Source: Chara braunii (lineage: Eukaryota > Streptophyta > Charophyceae > Charales > Characeae). Taken from it: a DNA stretch of 31,895 bases. Under the pieces are notes generated by a model. It did not search any database. It was given only the letters and a program-made list of their open reading frames with translations, and was not told the origin of the DNA. This document shows, one piece after another, positions 21,074 through 29,878 of this stretch. The number at the start of each line of letters is the position of its first letter. The stretch's first letter is position 1. The position numbers and the translations under genes were made by a program. Location: assembly GCA_003427395.1 (NCBI GenBank), contig BFEA01000005.1, positions 1,233,244 through 1,265,138 of the forward strand, in the 5' to 3' direction.

Positions 21074-21748
21074 ATGCTGTCACTTGTTATGAATGAACAG
21101 GACCAGGGAAGGAGAACGCAACAAGAGAAGACAAAGATAGAATTCGTAAACGAGAACGACAGCAACGCCATCAACAGGCCTAGTGAGGAACAACAAGCAA
21201 GACCGACCGGGGAATCGAGCACCAGGAAGAGGAAGTTGTATGTGAGCTTTGATTTCAACTTGGTTGTGGGAAGAGGGGGAAGGAAGCAGGGGACCAGGAG
21301 ACCCTCACCCCTGAGAGAGGGGGAACCGATAGTTCTCCCATCCGATAGTGACACCAGTGGAGAGGAGGATGGAAGCCCAAGGAAGAGGCAGAGGATGGAT
21401 GAGGGAGAGCCGAACGAGGTCATAGACCTCAGCAGTGGGGAGGAGGAAGACGAGGTCACAACGCCCACAAAGGAGGTACGAGCAAGGGACGAGGACCCAG
21501 GCGAGGAGAAGGACAAATGGATAAGAGAGTTTGGGCCATCTTGCAGTGACTGGTTCGATCAATGGGCTAGTATTATGCGATCTGAGTGGGCGATCAAAGA
21601 GAAGGAAAAACTAAGCAGAGGAGAAGATATAGCGCCTACAACTTTCTTCACAGAGGAGGCGCTCCTTGGTCTGCAAAGGACAAAGAGAAAGATGCGGCAA
21701 GAAATCGACGATCGTGCAAGGGGGACTCAACACAGGGCAACTCAGTAG
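21074..21748 (+). CDS. Acidic protein with SIM-like motifs, function unknown
   Basis: A 224-codon open frame from an ATG (a second ATG follows six codons in) to TAG. The composition is highly charged and probably largely disordered. Visible pieces are basic clusters TRKRKLY and PRKRQRMDE (possible nuclear signals); EPIVLPSDSD and EVIDLSSGEEEDE, which fit SUMO-interacting motifs (hydrophobic core followed by acidic residues); and a C-terminal part with several Trp (CSDWFDQWASIMRSEWAIKEKEK). I do not recognise the family. The acidic linker of the minus-strand Gag-Pol has a similar EPIIVESDDEDEE stretch, so this may be part of another retroelement polyprotein rather than a host gene. No promoter or intron could be identified. 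Confidence 0.45.
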   Translation: MLSLVMNEQDQGRRTQQEKTKIEFVNENDSNAINRPSEEQQARPTGESSTRKRKLYVSFDFNLVVGRGGRKQGTRRPSPLREGEPIVLPSDSDTSGEEDGSPRKRQRMDEGEPNEVIDLSSGEEEDEVTTPTKEVRARDEDPGEEKDKWIREFGPSCSDWFDQWASIMRSEWAIKEKEKLSRGEDIAPTTFFTEEALLGLQRTKRKMRQEIDDRARGTQHRATQ

Positions 21749-22699
21749 CAAAGGGATAATAGGGATAACAGGGAATAGCCAGAAAATGGGGAGGGCTGGT
21801 ACCTGGGCAGGCAGAACTGCCATTTTGAACTTTGCATCTGAATTTTATGAGAATAGACCACAACGGGACAACTTTCTATTTGGGAATGGCCAAGGACTGG
21901 GTAACTAGTGCTACTTTGCATAAGTAGTTGCTTCTTCCAAAAGGGCATGAGGATCAATCCGCTTGAGACTAGGACTATGAAGGGCTGGTTTTGTTTAAAG
22001 AAAGCGAAGGGAAGAGTGGGGGGTCTAGATGAGATAAGTCTGTAATGTCGCCTTTGCACTCGAATTTGTCTCCCTTTTTGGGAAAAACTGCAACAGGGTT
22101 GCTCCTTGAACTGGGGAACTAAACAAGGATTGGGTAGCTAGTGTTACTTTGCATAAGTACTCGCTCCTTTGCAAATATGGGGATCCATGATGATGAGAAG
22201 GGGAACTAGAAATGATTGACTCTGTTATGGGAAAGCAAAAAAACATGGGAATCGCCGAGATTGAGTATATGGCAAAAGAGTTTCCTTTTGAGAAATGTGT
22301 ACCCCTGGATGAATGAGTCGTGACATGAGTCTTTGTGAGAGGTTAGGGGACCTATGGGTAAGGAGGCATGAAGAATCCTCTTCCCTAGGAGCCTAATCCA
22401 ACTCCTCCCGGATAAGCCCAGAGCAACAAGAGGCATGAGAGGTCAGAAAAAAGAGAAAACAAGTGATGGCACATACCTCTTGCTATGGTTGAACGACAGG
22501 GCGGGCTAGTGCTGCTTGGGGTTGCAAGCCCCAATTTGAGCACTAGACGCTAAGTCGGATGTATGTATGGACATGAGAATGGTGATGGATATGAGACAAA
22601 AGGCAAAGCATGAGTAAAAACCCAAAAGGGATGGCCACCTTCTAACCTCTGAGACAGAGATAGGATCCGTGTCCTCGAGGCCCACCCCCTCGGGCGCTA
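21749..22699. other. Non-coding stretch with a dispersed direct repeat
   Basis: Two similar blocks, CTAGTGCTACTTTGCATAAG (about 21891-21940) and CTAGTGTTACTTTGCATAAG (about 22124-22170), lie 233 bp apart. Nothing else recognised. Confidence 0.5.
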
Positions 22700-22890
22700 A
22701 CATTAGAAATGAATAAGGATGGCCCTAACCAAGTTGTCCGATGGAAATGGATAAGGATGACCCTAACCAGGCTATTCGACTTGAAATGGATAAGGATGGT
22801 CCTAACCAGGCTGTCCGATTGAAATGGATAAGGATGGCCCTAACCAGGCTGTCCGATTGAAATGAATAAGAATGACCCTAACCAGGTTGT
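22700..22890. repeat. 38-bp minisatellite, about five units
   Basis: ATAAGGATG occurs at 22713, 22751, 22790, 22828 and 22866 (as ATAAGAATG), each followed by CCCTAACCA and G[CT]TGTCCGA-like sequence. The step is 38-39 bp. Confidence 0.9.
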
Positions 22891-22964
22891 TCGGAAGGGC
22901 CCCTGACAAGGGTCATTCTTTGGAATTGGCACTGAGGTCCCCTTGCATGGTTGTTTGAAATGGA

Positions 22965-23265
22965 TGAGATTGAGAAGAGTTGAGCTTTGGAAAAGATATT
23001 GGACTCAACTTTGAAAAAGATATTGGACTCAGCTTTGGAAAAGACAGTGGACTCAGCATTGGAAGAGATATTTGATTGAGCCTTGAGTTGGATTGAGCCT
23101 TGAGTTGGATTGAGCTTTGAGTTGGATTGAGCCTTGAGTTGGATTGAGCCTTGAGTTGGATTGAGCTTTGGAATTGAATTGAGCATTGGAATGAGATTGA
23201 GCATTGGAATGGGATTGAGCATTGAAATTGGATTGAACATTGGAATTGAAATGAGCACTGAAAAT
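22965..23265. repeat. 17-18-bp minisatellite
   Basis: From 23070 to about 23250 the unit is ATTGAGCCTTGAGTTGG, drifting to ATTGAGCATTGGAATGG. Before it, 22965-23070 holds longer units built on GATATTGGACTCA. All reading frames across it are low complexity. Confidence 0.9.
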
Positions 23266-24181
23266 TGCATTGCATAAACAGGGGACCCTAGGCAACTTGA
23301 AATGAACATGGAAATAACATTGAAATGAATTTATCTTTTTTCTAGTCCTTGGCCTTAGCAAGAGGGGGGTACCGGTGCTTGCACCTCGACCTCAAGTCTA
23401 TTCCTTAAAGAGAAAAGTCTCAATGCGACCTGTTCCTCTTACAAGGGGATGAGGGTTAAAGGACCAAGGCATCTACCACTTGGCTCGGTGCGGGACGTCC
23501 GGAACTGACCCCGACAATGAGCTATAGTCGGGGAGTTCAAATTGCGACTCGTGTTGAGAGCCTAAACGTCAAAGGGTGAGAGAACCAAATGGGTGAGAGA
23601 ACCAAATGGGTGAGAAAGTCATTCTTATTCTGGTATATTTCGCTACTCTCCAACCACACGCCATACCATAGGGGGGTGGCATGGCCGTTTGGGTCGGACC
23701 TCGGCTGCCCGCACTAAGTTGGGCGACACTGTCCAAAGGGAGGGGTCGGGCGAGGTATCGGGTGGAGGCCGCCACCACCACAGGGCACTGATATTGCCCT
23801 GCCAGAACATTACAACCGTTTCGGGACTAATTGCGAGGTCTTCGTAACTGCACTCGCGAACTAATAGAGAACCCCAACTCTCTTGAAAGGAAGAGGCCGG
23901 ATCCGAAAAATTACCACTCGGGAGGAACGATTCGCGAGGAAAACTCTTACGGATAGACAAGGCCCTGGAGGGTTTGGACTGAATCTGCCTGCTAGATGTG
24001 AGGAGGAACCTCAGTGTTGGTGCTCGCCACGTAATAGTAAAAGGTCGAATCGAGTAGGAGGATGAGGCGCCACCCGCTGAGGAGGAACTGATCACTCTTC
24101 CCTTGTGAAGCGGATGGGCTTGTGTCCTTGACTGCGGTCAGCGGGCCAAAGGTTTGCGTACCTCCGAGTGAAAACCAGTCG
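23266..24181. other. Unassigned stretch, possible degenerate element coding
   Basis: No motif identified. A 150-codon minus-strand frame (24095-23643) exists but has no recognisable domain. A perfect 7-bp inverted repeat CCCCGAC/GTCGGGG lies at 23509-23533, and a short triplet of GGGTGAGAGAACCAAAT units lies at about 23572-23612. It ends just before a polypurine tract, where the 3' end of a plus-strand pol would be expected. Confidence 0.35.
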
Positions 24182-24223
24182 CGCGATGGGGACATCGCGT
24201 TTTAAGTGGGGGGAAGGTGTGTC
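24182..24223 (+). other. Hairpin, purine tract and TGTGTC (candidate 3' LTR junction 1)
   Basis: CGCGATG/CATCGCG (24182-24199, 4-nt loop) is followed by AAGTGGGGGGAAGG (24204-24217) and then TGTGTC from 24218. This is the layout of a polypurine tract plus LTR start on the plus strand. Confidence 0.5.
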
Positions 24224-24235
24224 ATCTACTAATGT

Positions 24236-24815
24236 AAACGCATGAAAAGACTTGTGTAATTGGCTTTGCATGGGCCTGAGAAAGGAGGTCTGGCAAGATG
24301 CCCAAAACAGAAAAGACTTGCGTAATTGGCTTTGCATGGGCCTGAGAAGGGGGTCTGGCAAGATGTCCAAAACAGAAGAGACTTGTGTAATTGGCTTTGT
24401 ATGGGCCTGAAAAAGGGGGTCTGACAATGCCCAGAACAGAAGAGACTTGTGTAATTGGCTTTGCATGGGCCTGAAAAAGAGGGCCTAGCAAGATGCCCAG
24501 AACAGAAAAGACCTGTAATTGGCTTTGGATGGGCCTGAGAAAAGGGGGTCTGGTAAGATGCCCAGAACAAAAAAGACTTGTGTAATTTTCTTTGCATGGG
24601 CCTGAGAAAAGGGGTCTGGCAAGATGCCCAGAACAGAAAGGACTTGTGTGATTGGCTTTGCATAAGATTGAGAAATGAGTCTCTCAAGATGCCGGAAAAA
24701 TAAAAGACTTGTATAATTGACTTTGCATAGATCTGAGAAGAAGACTGGCAGGGTGGGGAACGGATGAGTAATTGGCTTGCATAGGCTTGAGAAGAAGGTC
24801 TGGCAAGGTGCCCGG
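24236..24815. repeat. 65-66-bp minisatellite, about nine units
   Basis: The core GACTTGTGTAATTGGCTTTG recurs with CTTG at 24251, 24317, 24382, 24446, 24512, 24577, 24643 and 24708, plus a degraded last unit near 24765. Each unit continues CATGGGCCTGAGAAA and CTGGCAAGATGCCCA. Confidence 0.92.
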
Positions 24816-24986
24816 ATGAGATGCATAAGGGATGAACCAAGTATCGCACATGAAAAGTTAATTAAGCGAGGGGCAAGAAAGGACAAAGGGTGATATGCAT
24901 GCGAAATTGGCAGGACCTGAGAAAGGCCGGGTAAAATGACCCGGGATAAATGTATGTGGATTTGGCTAGGCCTGAGTTTCGGGGAA

Positions 24987-25285
24987 GAAGTATTGAAAAC
25001 ATGGATTGCACGGGTCAAAGGACCCGAAGGAAAAAAATATTGAAAACATGGATTGCACGGGCCGAAGGACCCGAAGGAAAGAGGTATTGAAAACGTGGAT
25101 TGCACGGGCCGAAGGACCCGAAGGAAAGAAGTATTGAAAACATGGATTGCACGGGCTGAAGGACCCGAAGGAAAGAGGTATTGAAAACATGGATTACACG
25201 GGCCGAAGGACCTGAAGGAAAGAAGTATTGAAAACATGGATTACACGGGCCGAAGGACCCAAATGAAAGAGGTATTGAAAATGAT
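24987..25285. repeat. 47-bp minisatellite with alternating units
   Basis: TATTGAAAAC starts at 24991, 25038, 25085, 25132, 25179, 25226 and 25273: exactly 47 bp each time. The preceding bases alternate GAGG and GAAG over the last five units, giving a 94-bp two-unit order. Confidence 0.93.
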
Positions 25286-25514
25286 GGTAACCAAAAATGA
25301 ACCTGGCTGGCAGGAGATGAGAAAAGAGAAGCCCAAAGAGGATCCTTTAACTCCCCGTACCCTCCTCCACCCCAAAGGGTGGGAAACTAAAGAAAATCCT
25401 CAGAAAGGAATGGGAAAGGACAAAAAAGAACCCTGGCAAGCTATACCCGTTTCACCCCACCCCCTCTTCCCCTCTGATTACCACTCCAAAATCCCTACTG
25501 ACTATGGATTGGTC

Positions 25515-25571
25515 CGCGATGAGGACATCGCGAATGAGGGGGGGGAATGTGTCGGGACTGGTGAGTCCCGA
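25515..25571 (+). other. Hairpin, purine tract and palindromic TGTGTC start (candidate 3' LTR junction 2)
   Basis: CGCGATG/CATCGCG (25515-25532) precedes GAGGGGGGGGAA (25536-25547) and TGTGTC from 25548. A perfect 8-bp inverted repeat TCGGGACT/AGTCCCGA follows (25552-25571, loop GGTG). The first three parts match the block at 24182-24223. Confidence 0.6.
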
Positions 25572-26019
25572 ATAACATCCCGTCACTCAAGAGACTGTAT
25601 ATGGCCAATTTGTGCACGACAGAGAAAACCGGAGGCAAGAGGGATGGAAGAATCGAAGGCACAGGCACAGGAACTTGGGGATCTAGAGGCTGCCCAGAGT
25701 CGTTGGGACCATTGAACCGAGAAGAAACTAACAGAACGGGAAGCGGCAAAGGACCACAAGAAAATAGCAAAGGCGACCCTTCCCCTGGAAAGGAGAAGGA
25801 CCGCCGGAAAAAGTAGTGTCGTAGGATGTGTACCGCACGAAGAAAAGTAATCAGAAAAATTGAGAAGATTAGCCGGGCCAAGAGGGCCGCCGAGATGCGG
25901 CACGGAGTGGGTCAAAGGACCATGAGCGGGTAAGGAGCCACAACAAGAAGAGCGGTGCGCGGGACAAGAGAAGGATAAGTGGAGGATACCGCCATAAGGC
26001 AAAAAAATGATAAAGGTGT

Positions 26020-26225
26020 TGGGGACCACCGGCGGGACAAGTACCTGCGGGACCGCTAGCGGGATTAGTACCAGGAACTAGCGCGAGACTAGTGCCGGAG
26101 ACCACAGGGGACTAAGTAAAAAAATGCGGTCTCGGGACGAGTACCGGTGGGACCACTAGCGGGACTAATGGCGGGGACTAGTGTCGGGGACTAGTGCGGG
26201 ACAAGTGGCGGGGACTTGTGACGTT
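26020..26225. repeat. Irregular GGGACTAGTG-type repeat
   Basis: GGGAC followed by TAGTG, AAGT or CGCTAG recurs about every 17-20 bp, with CCGG or GCGG linkers. It is degenerate and has no fixed period. Confidence 0.6.
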
Positions 26226-26278
26226 CCAAGGGAAAATTGTGGCACGGCATATGATGCAAATAATTAAAGCAAGTTGCA

Positions 26279-26337
26279 CCGTCAAGATCGGCGATCTTGA
26301 CGGCCAAAATTATTTGCACCTCTAGTGCAAGCACTAG
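26279..26337. repeat. Paired inverted repeats, copy 1
   Basis: A 25-bp perfect palindrome (arms CCGTCAAGATCG and CGATCTTGACGG, centre G) is followed after 18 nt by CTAGTGC-AA-GCACTAG. The same pair recurs at 27900-27954. Confidence 0.9.
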
Positions 26338-26630
26338 TGGGAGCAAGTGGGAAGGCCAAAAGAAAAATAAAAAGTAAAGAAAACAAGTGTTAGAGGCATG
26401 GGAGCAATCCGAAAAATCTCGGATTGGCCTCCCCCAAGAAAAAGTAGCCAAAAGAAGTTCCATGAGAAAAACAGGCCTCCCAAAAAAAATCGGTGCATAG
26501 GGGCCTACCGTTTGGGAGAGAGAGGGGCAAACGGTGGCTCCCAAGGCCATGGGAGGGCCACAAGTGCAGTCCAAGAAATAACGGACTGGCCCTTGGGCAT
26601 AGGAAGGGTCAAACTAAGAGGAAGAGGCTA

Positions 26631-26965
26631 GAAAACGGCCTTAACGGCCACTTGACACTTGACATGCAAAAGGAAAAAGAAAATGTGGGAGAATAAGACA
26701 AGGAGAGGGAGTGAGTGAGTTGGCGGTCAGTAGGGACTGCAGCAAGTACGGACTGACAAGTCCCAACTGTCCAAGAAAGGAGGAAAAAGAAAAGAAAAGA
26801 AAAGAAAACTGAGAAAATGGCCTTAACGGCTAGTTGACACTTGACATACACAAAGAAAAAGAAAAGAAAAAGAAAATGGGAGATGCGAGAGGATGAGTGA
26901 GTTGGCCGTCAGTTGGGACTGCAGCAAGTAGGGACTGGCAAGTCCCTACTGTCCATAAGTGGAGG
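26631..26965. repeat. Tandem duplication of about 183-187 bp with A-rich tail and hairpin
   Basis: Two copies (from 26631 and from about 26814) share AACGGCCTTAACGGC, TTGACACTTGACAT, an AAAAGAAAA tract and a GGGACTGCAGCAAGTA hairpin block. A third, more diverged copy lies at 28270-28420. Confidence 0.85.
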
Positions 26966-27899
26966 AAAAGGAAAAGAAAAGAAAAGAAAAGAAAAAGAAA
27001 TGAAAAGGGGGAAAGTCAAAAGGACACTAACGGACGAAAACGGCCACCTAGGGAGGGCATTTTGGACCAGATTCATTTTGGCATATGGCGGTTACAAAGG
27101 ACTTTGATTTTATTTGATTTATGCAGAGAAAATCAAAGAAAATCAAGGCCCCTTGCAACCGAAAAATAACGGATCACCTAGGGGAGACCAAACACATGTT
27201 TTAGGTGCACCGGGGGCCAAAATGGAGACCGGACGCACTTGAGAGTTGACCGTTTTTTTTTCTTTCAGTTGGGGGCTAGTTGTGGGGGCATTAGGATAAA
27301 GAAAATAATCCCTACTTCAGTCCGAGTTGCAGCGGACTGCTTGGGGAGGGACAAACACATGCTTTGAGTGTTCCGGGAGCCAAAATTGAGCACGGAAGCG
27401 CCTAGAAATTTAACGCTGCATTTTCTTTTAGCATGGGGCATGTTGTGTAGCTGTGGGACTGAGGAATTGGTTGTGACTGCAGCCCGAGGAATAACGGACT
27501 GCATAGGGATGCCTAAGCCGAAGAAAAATAAGCCGCGACATACCCGAAAGGCTAGAAAATGGCACCGTAGGCGTAAGGGAGTATAACAGCAAATGGTGAC
27601 GGCGAAGCCGGGGTCCCGCGGTCGGGAAAATAATCGGCACGCTTGAGGTACACGGGAACGGGGAAATGGGCCTGTCGGGGACATGGGGAGTCCCAAAAAA
27701 AAATTGGGCATCAACCGGGATGACGGTGGGGGCCAAATGGGCCCAAATAAAAATTGTCGAAAATTGAGCCTTGACGACGGCGCCGCCGATGGGAATGGAA
27801 CTAGCATGAGGAAGCGGCGGGGTCCGCCGCGGGGACTTGAGTTGTCCCAAGGGAAAACCATTAGCCGACGTAGGGAGTGGTCGTACAAGGCAAGCGGCA
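26966..27899. other. A/G-rich non-coding stretch
   Basis: No gene recognised. CRGGGGCCAAAATGGAGACCGG near 27210 and a similar CCGGGAGCCAAAATTGAGCACGG near 27373 suggest another diverged duplication. Confidence 0.4.
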
Positions 27900-27954
27900 C
27901 CGCCGAGATCGAAGATCTCGACGGTGGAAAATATTAGCACCACTAGTGCAAACA
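27900..27954. repeat. Paired inverted repeats, copy 2
   Basis: Arms CCGCCGAGATC and GATCTCGACGG (one C/A mismatch), then the same 18-nt spacing, then CTAGTG/CACTAG. Compared with copy 1, one A-T pair has become G-C. Confidence 0.85.
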
Positions 27955-28420
27955 CTAGTGGAGCTCAAATGAGCGAAACGGAAATGAAAACAAAGAAAAT
28001 TGAGTAAAGGGAGGGTTGCCCAGCTGTTCGAGATATCTTGGACTAGCTAGGCATGGGAAAATAAGAGTCCAAGGGGCTCCATGCAAGAGAAAGGCTGGCC
28101 GTGAAAAATCGAAGCCAAGGGGGCTCAAAATCGGACAAAGGGAGGCAAAATGGAGCCCCCTAGGAGCTTGGGGGTGGCATCATTGTAATAAGAAGTATAA
28201 CGGTCAACAGCCGGCCATGAACCTGGCCATGAATAGGGTTCTAAGGCCTAGAAAAAGAGTGCACAACAATTTGACACTTGTCACAGCAAAAATAAAAGAA
28301 AAAGAAAAGAAAAAGGAGAGAAGATGGAGGGAGAATGAGACAAAACGGAAGAAATGGGTGAAAAAAAATATGTCGGCCCATTGGGACTGCTGCGGTAGGG
28401 AGTGGCAGATCCCAATGATG

Positions 28421-29599
28421 ACCTCACCCGTCCTAGATCCAAGGAGGGCATTCTGGATTGTAGAGATATAACCCTTGGGGCCATATCTCAACAATATTTT
28501 AATTAAAAAGGGCAAAATGAGAGAAAATGCAAAAAGAAAAAAACTTGTTTTCTTTTCAGCCATGGATCTGAGATCAAATCTCATAGTGGAGAAGAAAGAA
28601 CCGTTTTTTGTGGGCCAGCTCAAAACGGCTAGCTCTGGAATGAGGTGGCAGCCAAAAATGGAAAGAAAACAAAAGAGGGAAAAATACAGAATACTGCATT
28701 TGGCCCAAAAGAGGGCCAAATTCATCAAAAATTAAAAAATTGAGCATAGGGGCGCAAATTTGAAGCGAGGACCACCATGGGGTAGCTCGAAATAATGGTG
28801 GCCTTGGATCTCAGCCAGATCCAAGGCTGAAAATGTGCCGCCACATGGAAAAATGCTCCGGCCTACCCAAGGGAGGCCGAAACTTGAAGAAATCGAGAAA
28901 AAGGCCTAATTGGGCCTTTTTCTCTCAAGTAGGCTACCCCTTGGGCCTTGGACTCAAAGGGGCAGCATTTTCCAAGTGGTGTGAGGCTGGGAAAAGGCCC
29001 AAGGGGAAGTCCGAGTTGGTACCAACCACTCGGACTGCATGAACCTGGCCAAAATGAGGCCCAGGTGCCCCCGGAGAGGCCTAGTGGTGAAAATTGGCCA
29101 TGGGGGTACCTCGGTTCACCATGAGGCACTTTGAGAGGCCCATGGGCTGGCCAGACTACTGTTCCCAGCCTACATAAGCTGGGAATTCAGTCCGCCACAC
29201 TCCCATTTGCATGAGGAGTGCCCATGCTGCCCAATTGTGCCCATGAGAGCACTACACTCACTTGGAGTGAAGTGAGGGGAACCCCTGCCAGTTTGGGAGC
29301 TTAGAGGAGACTGTGAGCTTGTGTATAGGACTCTACGGGCTAGTGGTAGTGGAGGAAGGTGATCCGCCATAGCTCCCAGGCTAGTGAGGAGGAAGACAAG
29401 GTTAAGAGGGGTCTCATTAGCCCTCCTAAAGGGGAGGACTCCATAGCCATAGTGATAGGAGCTAGTGGCAACTTGGGAGGAGAAGAGAGGAGGAAGGAGA
29501 AGGGCTTGGGGAAGGAGGAAGCCATAGCTAAGTAGGGAGAAGCTTCGTCAAAGGTTGGGAGATCAACTCCAGGACCAAGAAGAGGTGAGTGGAGAGAAC
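28421..29599. other. Non-coding stretch, possible LTR leader
   Basis: No reading frame with recognisable features. CTACATAAGC near 29170 is weakly TATA-like, and AAGAGGTGAGT near 29580 fits a splice-donor consensus. Neither is enough for a call. Confidence 0.3.
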
Positions 29600-29601
29600 C
29601 A

Positions 29602-29820
29602 CCTTCTTCTTCTTCTTCATCATGTTCTTCTTTTTCTTCTTTTCTTCTTCTTCTTCTTCTCCTTCTCCTTCTTCTTCTTCCTCTCCTTCTTCTTCTCCTT
29701 CTCCTTCTTCTTCTCCCTCTTCTTCTACTTCATCTTCTTCCTCTTCCCCTCTCCTTCCTCTCCCTCTTCGTCCTCTCCCTCTTTCTCTTCCTCCTCTTCT
29801 TCTTTTTTCTCCCCTTCTTT
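29602..29820. repeat. Polypyrimidine microsatellite
   Basis: About 220 bp of CTT, CCT and CTC units, almost free of purines on the plus strand. Confidence 0.95.
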
Positions 29821-29878
29821 ATTATCTTGATGTTTTGGTGTTGATTAGTGCTTGGTTAGTCTCCTTCTTCACTATGGG

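Noticed and set aside
23643-24095. 150-codon minus-strand frame
   Set aside because: No motif or family recognised, and neighbouring remnants read on the plus strand; kept only as part of an unassigned stretch.
24229-25237. Minus-strand frames of 206 and 250 codons with repeated peptides
   Set aside because: They arise from the 65-bp and 47-bp minisatellites; there are no stops by chance of unit sequence and no domain is present.
22700-25285. CRISPR-like arrays
   Set aside because: Units are adjacent tandem copies without unique spacers, and the context is eukaryotic.
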